Assembly (NCBI RefSeq): GCF_000333015.1
Contig: NZ_BANT01000025.1
Location: 1-64,000, forward strand
Reading direction: 5' to 3'
Source of the DNA: Gordonia hirsuta DSM 44140 = NBRC 16056
GTDB taxonomy: Bacteria; Actinomycetota; Actinomycetes; Mycobacteriales; Mycobacteriaceae
DNA length: 64,000 nt
The position numbers and the translations under genes are program-made. Under the pieces are notes generated by a model. The model did not search any database. It worked only from the letters and a program-made list of their open reading frames with translations, and had not been told where the DNA came from. Shown here piece after piece: positions 43,530 through 51,507 of this stretch. The number at the start of each line of letters is the position of its first letter. Position 1 is the first letter of the stretch.

Positions 43530-44717
43530 ATGCCGACTCCGAAGAGTGCCCGACGCAGCCGCGCGGAGGACCGTCGCCGACAGCTGATCACCGCTGCTAC
43601 GGCACTGTTCACCGATCGCGGCTATCCACACGTGGCGGTCTCGGACATCGCGGCGCGGGCCGGTGTCAGCGCCCCCACCCTCTATCGGCACTTCGCCGAT
43701 AAGCAGGCACTGCTGTTCGCCGCCACCGAGTGCGGAGTCGACACCTTCGAATCGGTCACCGACGATGCCCTGGCAGCCGAATCCCAACTGGCCGACCCCG
43801 AACCCGCACAGGCGGTGATCGTCGCGGTGACCGCACTGAGCCTGGCCGATCCCGGCGCGACTTCCCTGTGGCGGTGGTCGGGTCAGCACCTGTCCGATGA
43901 ACAGAACCGGGAGGTGGTCCGGCGCACCCGGTCGGTGCTGCGACGCTGGGCCGCGGCGATCGCCGAAGGCCGCCCCGAGCTGACCGAACGGGAATCGATG
44001 TATCTGGCCGGGGCCGCGCTATCGGTCTCGGGAAGCCTGATGAGCCGGGCCCCCAAGAGCGACCGCGCCCTGGTCGAATCCCTTGTCCAACAACTGATCC
44101 GGCGGATCCTGACGCTGCGGCCGTCGACGGCACCGGCACTGTCAGACCCCCTGGTCGCCTCCACCGCAGAGGGCCGCCGCGACGAGATCCTCGACGCCGC
44201 GGCACAACTCTTCGCCGGGCGAGGCTTTCCCGGCACCGGCATGGACGATATCGGTGCGGCCGTGGGAATCACCGGTCCCAGCCTGTACCGGCATTTCCCA
44301 TCCAAGGACGCGATCCTGGTCGCGATCGGTCAGCGCAGCAGCCTGAGGCTGGAGGCCGAGGCGATGGCCGCCTCGCTCACGGTGACCGGCCCGAGTGAAC
44401 TGCTCGGCGCGCTGGTGGATTCCTATGTGCAGAACCTGACCGGCAGCCCCGACCTGCTCGTGGCGCTGACCTCCAGCCACGTCCTGGCCGATAACCCGCA
44501 CGCCACCGAGCTGCTGGCCAGTCAGCGCCGCTACGTCGCCCGCTGGATCGACCTCCTGAATGCCGCTCAACCTGAGCAGTCACCGCAGGTCGCCGCACTG
44601 ACGGTGCATGCGGCACTGGCGATCGTCAACGATGCTGCGCGCATGCCGCGCAGCACGCCCCGCCCCGAGTTCGCCGCCCGCATGGCCTATCTCATGAAAG
44701 GCTTACTGGGTGTCTGA
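43530..44717 (+). CDS. Double TetR-family regulator (two complete TetR units in one chain)
   Basis: This 395-residue protein has two TetR-N helix-turn-helix domains: the first at about 15-62 (RRRQLITAATALFTDRGY, then SAPTLYRHFADKQALL), the second at about 213-262 (RRDEILDAAAQLFAGRGF, then TGPSLYRHFPSKDAIL). Each is followed by its own alpha-helical ligand-type region. A usual TetR has one unit of about 200 residues, so this is a tandem fusion acting perhaps as a covalent pseudo-dimer. It diverges from fadA across 124 bases and probably controls fadAB. Its last codons overlap the start of the adenylate cyclase gene. Confidence 0.87.
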   Translation: MPTPKSARRSRAEDRRRQLITAATALFTDRGYPHVAVSDIAARAGVSAPTLYRHFADKQALLFAATECGVDTFESVTDDALAAESQLADPEPAQAVIVAVTALSLADPGATSLWRWSGQHLSDEQNREVVRRTRSVLRRWAAAIAEGRPELTERESMYLAGAALSVSGSLMSRAPKSDRALVESLVQQLIRRILTLRPSTAPALSDPLVASTAEGRRDEILDAAAQLFAGRGFPGTGMDDIGAAVGITGPSLYRHFPSKDAILVAIGQRSSLRLEAEAMAASLTVTGPSELLGALVDSYVQNLTGSPDLLVALTSSHVLADNPHATELLASQRRYVARWIDLLNAAQPEQSPQVAALTVHAALAIVNDAARMPRSTPRPEFAARMAYLMKGLLGV

Positions 44718-45786
44718 GGAGTTCGAGATCAAGTACAGCCGCGACGACATGATCGGCCGGCTGCGCGTGGATCCGGACTTCGCCCGGCGACTGTGGGCGG
44801 CCTTCGGCTTCACCGCCGGGGACGCCGACGCCCAGGCGTTCAACGACTCGGATCTGGCGGCACTGGCGGTCTTCGTCGGCCTCGACGGCGCCTTGAAACC
44901 GGCCGCACAGCTGGCTTCGGCACGGGTGATCGGTCAATCCACCTCCCGGCTCGCCCAGTGGCAGGCCACCGAGATCCACACGCTGGCCAACGATCCCGAC
45001 AACACGCTGACCACCGAGCAGATCATCGCCGCCCTCTCGCACATCCAGCGCCTCATCTGGCGCCGGCACCTGGACACCTACCTGGCCAACCTGGACGAGG
45101 CCACCGCCGTGGAGGCTGCCACCGACGGCTCCTCGGTGATCATCGGCTTCGCCGATATCGTCGGCTACACCTCACTGTCCCGGCGATTGGGCCTGCAGCA
45201 GCTGGAAGATCTCATCGAAACCTTCGGCTCCGGCGCCTACCGGGTGATCAGCGGCCACGGCGGCACGGTGGTCAAGGAGATCGGCGACGCGGTGATGTTC
45301 ACCGCTCCGGATGCCGCCTCCGCCGCCGAGATCGCCCTGGATCTGCATGCGCTGACTGCCGACTCGGACCTGCCGCAGCTGAGGATCGGGATGGCCTCGG
45401 GGATCGCCTTGGAACGCCTGGGCGACGTCTTCGGCGAGCCGGTCAACATCGCCGCACGCCTGGCCGCCGCAGCGTATTCGGGTACGACGCTGATCGACGA
45501 GACATTGGCCGAGGCTTTGCACGGTGATCCCGAATTCTACGTGAACCCGATCGGAACCCAGTCGGTGCGGGGCTATCGCCGGCTCAAATCACACACCCTG
45601 GTACGCAATCGGTATGCACCGTCGTTGCAGGGCGATCGGACCGCCGCCGACCCGGTTGACGACCACCTGTCTCCCGCCGAGACTCTGCCCGGTTCGGCAG
45701 ACTCCGCGGGGACCGACGACCGCGGGAACAAGTCCCCGAAGAAGTCCAAGCGATCGCATAAGCGCAGCGGGCAGGATCAGCACTAG
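44710..45786 (+). CDS. Class III adenylate cyclase with N-terminal regulatory domain
   Basis: This 358-residue protein begins at GTG 44710, overlapping the TetR stop. The N-terminal 130 residues resemble the cyclase regulatory domain of actinobacterial cyclases (Rv1264/Rv2212 type). The catalytic domain has both metal aspartates, Asp149 (FADIVGYT) and Asp193 (EIGDAVMF), adenine-specifying Lys189 and Asp239, and transition-state Asn246 and Arg250 (VNIAARL). It should make cAMP as a soluble homodimer. The last 20 residues are Lys/Ser-rich. Coupling to a fatty-acid-type regulator suggests cAMP control of lipid use. Confidence 0.9.
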   Translation: MSEEFEIKYSRDDMIGRLRVDPDFARRLWAAFGFTAGDADAQAFNDSDLAALAVFVGLDGALKPAAQLASARVIGQSTSRLAQWQATEIHTLANDPDNTLTTEQIIAALSHIQRLIWRRHLDTYLANLDEATAVEAATDGSSVIIGFADIVGYTSLSRRLGLQQLEDLIETFGSGAYRVISGHGGTVVKEIGDAVMFTAPDAASAAEIALDLHALTADSDLPQLRIGMASGIALERLGDVFGEPVNIAARLAAAAYSGTTLIDETLAEALHGDPEFYVNPIGTQSVRGYRRLKSHTLVRNRYAPSLQGDRTAADPVDDHLSPAETLPGSADSAGTDDRGNKSPKKSKRSHKRSGQDQH

Positions 45787-45797
45787 GCGCAGCGGCG

Positions 45798-45851
45798 CCC
45801 GGTAGTCCCCCAGCCCGTCCGGTCCTGCCGGTCCTCCCGGTAGTCCCCCAG
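45798..45851. repeat. 16-bp direct repeat pair
   Basis: CCCGGTAGTCCCCCAG occurs at 45798-45813 and 45836-45851 in the C-rich gap after the cyclase gene. It is non-coding on both strands as far as I can see, and forms part of a compact repeat-rich intergenic block. Confidence 0.8.
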
Positions 45852-45890
45852 TCCCCCCCGGCCCGCCCCCTTATTCAGGGTGCCGCGCAT

Positions 45891-45940
45891 CCTGAGTTCG
45901 GTCTCGCCCCCTCAGCTGAGGGGGCGAGACCGAACTCAGG
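45891..45940. terminator. Perfect 50-bp palindrome between convergent genes
   Basis: The sequence is fully self-complementary over 50 bases: CCTGAGTTCGGTCTCGCCCC at the left end, its exact reverse complement at the right end, and CTCAGCTGAG at the centre. It lies between the cyclase stop (45786) and the ROK gene stop (46001), so it can terminate both transcripts, although no T-run follows. It may also be a REP-like element. Confidence 0.65.
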
Positions 45941-45963
45941 GGCACAACGTCAGGGGCACAACG
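45936..45963. repeat. 14-bp exact tandem repeat
   Basis: TCAGGGGCACAACG is present twice in direct succession (45936-45949, 45950-45963). The first copy begins inside the right arm of the 50-bp palindrome, as a slippage or insertion footprint might. Confidence 0.8.
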
Positions 45964-46000
45964 GATTCGGAGCGAGACACCCATCGGGTGCGCGAGAGCC

Positions 46001-47269
46001 CTACGCGGTGTGGCTCAGCGCCTCGAGCGGATCGGCGTAGACGGCATCGAGCGCGGCGGCACCGGCGGCCTTCTGCTGCACGGTGATCGCCGACCGCGCC
46101 ACCCGCACATCACGATTGGTGATCACCGAGGTCGCCCGCAACGCCTTGGAGACCACCGGCAATGCCTCCGGGTAGTCGGTGAACGCCTGGCCGCCGAGCA
46201 CCACGTGGTCGGGGTTGAAGATGTCCGAGATCAACGCGACGGTGCGTCCGAGGACCTCGGCGCGCTCGGCGAGGATGTCGTGCGCGACGGCGTTCCCGGT
46301 ACGGGCGGCATTGCGCAGACCTTCCAGCGAGTCGATCTCCAGTCCGGCCGCCGCCGCAGCCCGCAGCACACCAGAGTCACCGATCGCCTCTTCCAGTCGT
46401 CCGGTCTTGTCCGGATCGAGCAGCCGGGTGCCACCGGTCGGAAAGTGCCCGATGGTCGGCGGACCGGCGGCCGGCGTGTGCACGGTGCCGTCCACACTGA
46501 ACGCGATACCGGCCATCTCACGCGCGTAGAAATACAGGAAGTTGTGGCCGGAGTCAGCCGGATTCACCACGAGTTCGGCGGCGGCCATGGCTTCCACGTG
46601 CGACGCCACCGACACCGGCAACCCCAGCGACTGGGCGATCAGCTCACCGACGCGCACGCCGGTCCAGCCCAGGCGCGGATGGTCGACGACGCCCTTGCCG
46701 TAGACCCGACCACCCATCGCGACTCCGCCCCAGAGCAGTCGCTTGCCGGACCAGCGGTCGGCGAACCGGCGCGCGGAGTGCCCGATCGCGGTGACCACCT
46801 GATCGGGCGTCGCCGCCTGCGGCGTGGGGATGTTGATCGCCCCGACCACGCGATGCTGCAGGTCATGGGTGGTGATCGAGGTGACGGCGTAGCCGATGTG
46901 GATCCCCACGGTCAGAAACTCACCGGTGTTGATCTCGAACGGCACCCGCGGCCGGCCGACCGCCCCGGGCGGGGTCAGGTCGGCGCGTTCCCGGATCAGC
47001 CCGGCCTTGAGCAGGGCGCTGACCTGCCGGTTCACCGTGGAGATCGACAGTCCGGTCTGGGCCGCGGCGTCGTCCCGGAAGACCGGGCCGGACACCCGTG
47101 CGGTCCGCAGCACCAGAGCAGCGGCCTTGGTCGAGAGCTGCAGGCTCGCGACGCCGGCCGGCGGAACGGTGTTACGCAGCTTCCTCGCCCCCTGACCAGG
47201 TCGAACAGTGACGCCCGTTGCGGGACGAGTCTGACGAAGCGTAGCGCGGCGGTCCAGAGTGGAAGTCAT
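46001..47269 (-). CDS. ROK family transcriptional regulator
   Basis: This 422-residue protein has an N-terminal winged helix (about 50-105: ALVLRTARVSGPVFRDDAA, then SISTVNRQVSALLKAGLI) and a C-terminal ROK domain. The sugar-kinase DxGxT phosphate loop is replaced (GIHIGYAVTSI) and the zinc-site cysteines of the GHxxx...CxCG motif are missing (GHFPTGGTRLLDP). It is therefore a regulator and not a kinase, comparable to mycobacterial Rv0485-type proteins. Ligand and targets are unknown. The 271-bp upstream gap holds a 20-bp inverted repeat. Confidence 0.85.
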   Translation of the reverse strand: MTSTLDRRATLRQTRPATGVTVRPGQGARKLRNTVPPAGVASLQLSTKAAALVLRTARVSGPVFRDDAAAQTGLSISTVNRQVSALLKAGLIRERADLTPPGAVGRPRVPFEINTGEFLTVGIHIGYAVTSITTHDLQHRVVGAINIPTPQAATPDQVVTAIGHSARRFADRWSGKRLLWGGVAMGGRVYGKGVVDHPRLGWTGVRVGELIAQSLGLPVSVASHVEAMAAAELVVNPADSGHNFLYFYAREMAGIAFSVDGTVHTPAAGPPTIGHFPTGGTRLLDPDKTGRLEEAIGDSGVLRAAAAAGLEIDSLEGLRNAARTGNAVAHDILAERAEVLGRTVALISDIFNPDHVVLGGQAFTDYPEALPVVSKALRATSVITNRDVRVARSAITVQQKAAGAAALDAVYADPLEALSHTA

Positions 47270-47417
47270 GGGTGTTGTCCTAAATTGCCAGGTGCGCTGC
47301 CGAAACGGCGAATCAAGCGCAGCAGAGGTCGAATGCCCGCAGGCGGGATGGAAGCTGGGTCAGCGCATTCGACGACAACAGAGGACACGAGCCAGCGGCA
47401 GGCGGCATCCCAGAGCA

Positions 47418-47437
47418 GAGGTCACATAGGTGACCTC
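47418..47437. promoter_or_regulatory. Inverted repeat upstream of the ROK gene
   Basis: GAGGTCACATAGGTGACCTC is a perfect 8-bp inverted repeat with a 4-base centre. It is 149 bases upstream of the ROK start and 104 bases downstream of the hydrolase stop, so it could be an operator or a weak terminator. Confidence 0.4.
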
Positions 47438-47540
47438 AGGGATGGCGTACGGCTGGGCGGTCATGATCGACAAGATAGCACAGGCATCCCCCTTTCAGCA
47501 CCGACGGACGTCTCCCGCACGGCATTCTTGGATCGAGGGC

Positions 47541-48455
47541 TCACCGCCCGGCGAGGTGCTCGGTGAACCAGTCGAGCGCCGCGGTCGAGGTCACCTCGAA
47601 CCCCTGCCCCGTGTAGGCATCGAAGTGTCCACCCGGCACCAGGACCAGCTCTTTCGGCTGTGCGGCCGTCTCGTAGGCCGCCGTCGCGAGCTGCCCGCTG
47701 GCCAGCCGGTCGAGCGGGGCGGCGATCATCAGCAGCGGTGTCGGTGCGATGAGCGGAAGGTACATACCGGGCTCATAGCCGCGGAAATACTCCATCGAGG
47801 TCAACGTCACCTCGTTGCGCCAGTGCGGTGCACGTTGGGCTGCCGTGTCGTGGAACCAGGCGTAGGAGTCCGGAGTCGGTAGCGCGGACGTGGCCGTCGG
47901 GTCTTCGTCGACGACCGGAATCATCGTCGGCGCGCCGCCGGCCGCCCGGTTCTGCCGTTCAGCGGCGAAGGCCGCATCCATCGCCGCCCAGTTGTCGATG
48001 CGCACCAACTGACCGAACGACGTCGATCCCGAGATCGCAGGCACCTGACTGACGACGGCCCCCACCCGGCGGTCGATCGCAGCGGTCACCATCGCATTGG
48101 CACCCCCGTAGCTGGAACCCCAGACACCGATCCGGTCGGCATCGACCTCGGGGCGGCCCTGCGCATAGGTGATCGCGTCCTGGAGGCACCGGATCTGCTG
48201 CCACGGATCGAGTTCCTGGGCCGGGGTGCCCGGTACCGGATCGCTGGCCCCGAATCCCGGGTGGTCGTAGACGACGACGTGCAATCCGGCGGCCTGGAAC
48301 ACCTCGGCATAGGCGTCGAGCCACATCTCCTTCACCGCAGCGAAACCGTGCTGCATCACCACGCACGGCGCCGTCGAAGCCTCGGTGGATGCCGGATAGA
48401 ACCAGCCGCGCAGAGTCGCTCCCTGCCCGTTGAATTCGATGTCTTCCCTGGTCAT
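47541..48455 (-). CDS. Alpha/beta hydrolase (dienelactone-hydrolase/DUF1100-like)
   Basis: This 304-residue hydrolase has the oxyanion loop MQHGFAAVKEM, nucleophile Ser in GVWGSSYGGANAM (about residue 114), an Asp in IAAPLDRLASG and His in VPGGHFDAY. It begins MTREDIEFNGQGATLRGWFYP, typical of cytosolic esterases and X-Pro-peptidase-like hydrolases; there is no signal peptide. The divergent AraC regulator 146 bases away is likely to control it. The substrate cannot be assigned. Confidence 0.85.
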   Translation of the reverse strand: MTREDIEFNGQGATLRGWFYPASTEASTAPCVVMQHGFAAVKEMWLDAYAEVFQAAGLHVVVYDHPGFGASDPVPGTPAQELDPWQQIRCLQDAITYAQGRPEVDADRIGVWGSSYGGANAMVTAAIDRRVGAVVSQVPAISGSTSFGQLVRIDNWAAMDAAFAAERQNRAAGGAPTMIPVVDEDPTATSALPTPDSYAWFHDTAAQRAPHWRNEVTLTSMEYFRGYEPGMYLPLIAPTPLLMIAAPLDRLASGQLATAAYETAAQPKELVLVPGGHFDAYTGQGFEVTSTAALDWFTEHLAGR

Positions 48456-48601
48456 GAGCCCTCCTGAGAGCGTTATGTGAGTTGCATCTCCAGGCTCCGT
48501 AGAGTGGGTGAGACCGGCGCGGATGCCAGTGCCAGCCTCCTGAACGGGAGTGCCACGATCTTCTTCTGCCGGTGCGACCGAGTAACGGGCTAGGAGGACG
48601 C

Positions 48602-49549
48602 ATGGCGTCGTCAGTCACGCAGACCTTCGTCGTCGACAACGGATCCGAGCATCGCGAGGCCTCATTCGAACAGCTCATGTCCCGGTCACACACCGATATG
48701 CGGATCAGCCTGGATCCGGCCGTGCCCGCCGCACAGTTCGGCGCACGCGCCCGGCGCGCTCAGATCGGCGATCTGGTATTGGTCGACGCCCAGTGCAGCC
48801 CCTGCAGCGGCCGGCGCGACAGCGACGAGATCAACCGGTCAGACGATGAGCAGATCGTCTTCCTCATCACTCGCAGCGGCCGCGAACTCGTCACTCAACA
48901 CGATCAGGCCGCAACGCTGCAGCCGGGTACGACGATCCTCTGGGACACCACCGAACCGGCCGCGTTCCGGGTGCTGACCCCGGTCCGCAAGCGAAGTCTT
49001 TTCGTCCCGCGCCGCGCCCTGGGCGAGGTCGGTGTCCCAGGGATCTCGACCTCGCGGATCGAACTGCACGACGATTCGAGCCTGGCCCTGCTGACCGGCT
49101 ATCTCGATGTCCTGTCCCGGACGGTCGACGGGATGGCGCCGGCCGCACTGAGCGCCGCCAGGGAAGCCACCTTGAGCCTGGTCGCCGCAGTCTTGCAGAA
49201 CGCGCCGGCGAACCACGTTCAAGGCATCGGCGCAGCTCTGCGCGCCAGCATGCTGACCAGCATCGACCGGCATCTGACGGTCCCCGAACTCGGTCCCGCC
49301 ATGCTCGCCCGACTCCACCACGTCTCGGTCCGCTCGGTTCACCGGGTCTTCGCCGACAGCGGCGAGACTGTGATGGGGACGATCAGGTCACGTCGCCTGG
49401 CCGGCGCCCGCCGCGCCCTGACCGACAGTGGGGCCGCAGTCTCGTCGATCGCCCAGCAGTGGTGCTTCAGCGATGCGAGCCATCTGGCGCGCGCGTTCCG
49501 CGATGAATACGGCCTCTCGCCCAGCGAGTACCGCAAGATCCACGCCTAG
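48602..49549 (+). CDS. AraC family transcriptional regulator
   Basis: This 315-residue protein starts at ATG 48602 with AGGAGG five bases upstream. The N-terminal 200 residues form a cupin-type AraC-binding-like (AraC/ActIV-like) effector domain. The C-terminal 100 residues hold two helix-turn-helix motifs (VPELGPAMLARLHHVSVRSVHRVF, and AVSSIAQQWCFSDASHLARAFRDEYGLSPSEYRK). It diverges from the alpha/beta hydrolase gene and is probably its activator. The inducer is unknown. Confidence 0.88.
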   Translation: MASSVTQTFVVDNGSEHREASFEQLMSRSHTDMRISLDPAVPAAQFGARARRAQIGDLVLVDAQCSPCSGRRDSDEINRSDDEQIVFLITRSGRELVTQHDQAATLQPGTTILWDTTEPAAFRVLTPVRKRSLFVPRRALGEVGVPGISTSRIELHDDSSLALLTGYLDVLSRTVDGMAPAALSAAREATLSLVAAVLQNAPANHVQGIGAALRASMLTSIDRHLTVPELGPAMLARLHHVSVRSVHRVFADSGETVMGTIRSRRLAGARRALTDSGAAVSSIAQQWCFSDASHLARAFRDEYGLSPSEYRKIHA

Positions 49550-49601
49550 CAGCGGACCCAGCGCACGGCAGGACACTCAGCGTACGAGACCGACCAGCCG
49601 A

Positions 49602-50024
49602 CTATTCGACGACGAACACGGGGATCTGCCGGTCGGTGTTCCGCTGATACTCCGCGTACGGCGGAAAGGCGGCAGCGGCCAGCTTCCACCAGTGCTCGCG
49701 CTCGTCGCCGGTCAGTTCACGGGCCGTCTTCGTCGTGACGACGTCGCCGTCCTGCACGGTGACCTGCGGGTGCGCTTTGACGTTGTAGTACCAGGCCGGG
49801 TTCTCCGGTGAGCCGCCCTTGGAGGCGACCATCGCGTACTTGCCGTTCTCTTCCACGCGCATCAGCGGGACGTAGCGCTTCTTGCCGGACTTGGCACCGG
49901 TGGTCGTGTAGAGCACCACCTTCATTCCGTCGATGCCGACCGAGTCGGTGGTGCCGGTCGCCAAGATCTGCTGTGTCTGATCGCGGACCCAGTCGGCAGG
50001 ACTCAGTTCGGGTTGCTCGCTCAT
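49602..50024 (-). CDS. Nitroreductase/deazaflavin (F420)-dependent oxidoreductase, Ddn-like
   Basis: This 140-residue protein of the TIGR00026/Ddn family has the split beta-barrel pattern VVLYTTTGAKSGKKRYVPLMR with the F420-phosphate-binding KSGK(K)R stretch, MVASKGGSPENPAWYYNVKAHP, and the C-terminal IPVFVVE. It reduces quinone-like or nitro compounds with F420H2, so the organism makes F420. It lies alone between the AraC gene and a phosphatase on the minus strand. Confidence 0.9.
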   Translation of the reverse strand: MSEQPELSPADWVRDQTQQILATGTTDSVGIDGMKVVLYTTTGAKSGKKRYVPLMRVEENGKYAMVASKGGSPENPAWYYNVKAHPQVTVQDGDVVTTKTARELTGDEREHWWKLAAAAFPPYAEYQRNTDRQIPVFVVE

Positions 50025-50094
50025 CCTTCGATGCTACGGCAGCATCCCACCCGGCGTCCGATACCTGGCGCCGGTCACCGTTGCTGCGGCCTGG

Positions 50095-50763
50095 TCACCG
50101 GAAGGTCGCCAGCCCCACATCGCGAGCCGACAGGTGCCCGTGCTCGTTCATCGAGACGACGGTGAGGCCGCGACGGCCCACCAGCAGCTTGGTGATCGAG
50201 GCGTTGACCATCGCCCGCGCCATGATCGGCCACTGCTCAGGCGGGACACCCCAGAGCCGTGCCAGCAGCGCGGTGATGGTGCCTGCCGACGAGACCACCA
50301 GCACCGTCTGACCCGAGCCCGCCAGATCGACCGCACGGCCGGCGGCCGCATTCATCCGGGCGATGTAGTCGGCGTAGCTCTCCCCTCCATGTTCGGCACC
50401 GGCGGTCCACCGGGCCAGCGCCGCGTCAAGCATCTGCTGGTACGCCGCCGGATTGGTGTACATCTCGGTGGTCGGGGCACCCGGCAGAGCCGGGATCGTG
50501 TACTCGTCCCAGCCCGGATCGACCAGCGGATCGGGTGCGCCCTCGAAGGCCTCCATCACCCCGGTCAGCGTCGCCTGCTGACGCGGCAGAGCACCGCTGA
50601 CGGTCGCGGTGAACTCGGGCACCTGCCGGGCCAGTTCCAGGCCGGTGTGCCGGGCCTGAACAAAACCCAGATCGGTGAGCCCGGGTGCATCGGCAGCGAC
50701 CGGTTCGGCCGCGTAGGCGTGCGCCGGAGCCTGCCCGTGGCGCACCAGATACAGGACGCCCAC
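50095..50763 (-). CDS. Histidine phosphatase family protein
   Basis: This 222-residue phosphoglycerate-mutase-like phosphatase has the RHG motif at residues 8-10 (YLVRHGQ), an Arg in GALPRQQAT, a Glu region at GWDEYT, and a second catalytic His replaced by VVSSAGTI near residue 160. The classical motif there is SHGG, so the substitution may alter or lower activity. It follows the SDR gene by 3 bases in the acyl-CoA dehydrogenase operon. Substrate unknown. Confidence 0.82.
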   Translation of the reverse strand: MGVLYLVRHGQAPAHAYAAEPVAADAPGLTDLGFVQARHTGLELARQVPEFTATVSGALPRQQATLTGVMEAFEGAPDPLVDPGWDEYTIPALPGAPTTEMYTNPAAYQQMLDAALARWTAGAEHGGESYADYIARMNAAAGRAVDLAGSGQTVLVVSSAGTITALLARLWGVPPEQWPIMARAMVNASITKLLVGRRGLTVVSMNEHGHLSARDVGLATFR

Positions 50764-50766
50764 GGC

Positions 50767-51507
50767 TCAGGCCCGGTGCAGGTTGGTGCCGGAGCGAGTG
50801 AGGACGGCCTGCGGGAGCACCGCGTACCGGCCCAACTCGGTGACCGCGTAGGCGATCGCCGCGACGTCGGCGCCGGAGATCATCTGCTCGGCCGGGATCG
50901 CGTCCTCGCCCTTGGTCCACTCGGACATATCGGTGTCGACATAGCCCGGGCAGATCGACGTCGCCGATACCCCGTTGGTCGATTCCTCCAGGTTGAAGGT
51001 CTCGCACATCGACGCCAGCGCCGCCTTGGTGGCGCCGTAGGCGGTCAGGTTCGGTTCGGGGTAGACGCCGGTGATCGACGAGATCGCGATGACCTTCGCC
51101 GCACCGCTGTCACCGGCGGTGGCGCGCAGGGTCGGCAGCATGCCCTGCATCAGCAGGAACGGGGCGCGCACATTGACCTGGTAGAGCTTGTCGAACCGGC
51201 GGACCGGGAAGTCGGCCACCGCGCCCATGACGCCCATCCCGGCGTTGACCACGAGCGCATCGCAGCGGCCGAAGGCGGCATTGTGTGCCGCGACGAGCGC
51301 GGTGATCGCATCCTCGTCGGTCATATCTGCCGGCACCACCTCGACGCGTCCGCCGATCGAGCGGAGCCGGGCTGCGGTCTCCTCCAGTGCGTCCAGGCCG
51401 CGGGCGCTGATCGTCAGATCCCAGCCCGACTGGGCGAAGCGTTCGGCGATGGCCGCGCCGATTCCCCGGGACCCGCCGGTGATGAGTGCTGCTTTACGCT
51501 CGGTCAT
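50767..51507 (-). CDS. Short-chain dehydrogenase/reductase (SDR)
   Basis: This 246-residue classical SDR has the cofactor motif TGGSRGIG (10-17), NAG in VVNAGMG, active-site Ser in AISSITG, and Tyr157/Lys161 in AYGATK. The start at 51507 overlaps the phosphotransferase stop (ATGA). The N-terminal Arg14 pattern suggests NADP(H). In this operon with an acyl-CoA dehydrogenase it may act on a hydroxyacyl or ketoacyl intermediate. Confidence 0.9.
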   Translation of the reverse strand: MTERKAALITGGSRGIGAAIAERFAQSGWDLTISARGLDALEETAARLRSIGGRVEVVPADMTDEDAITALVAAHNAAFGRCDALVVNAGMGVMGAVADFPVRRFDKLYQVNVRAPFLLMQGMLPTLRATAGDSGAAKVIAISSITGVYPEPNLTAYGATKAALASMCETFNLEESTNGVSATSICPGYVDTDMSEWTKGEDAIPAEQMISGADVAAIAYAVTELGRYAVLPQAVLTRSGTNLHRA

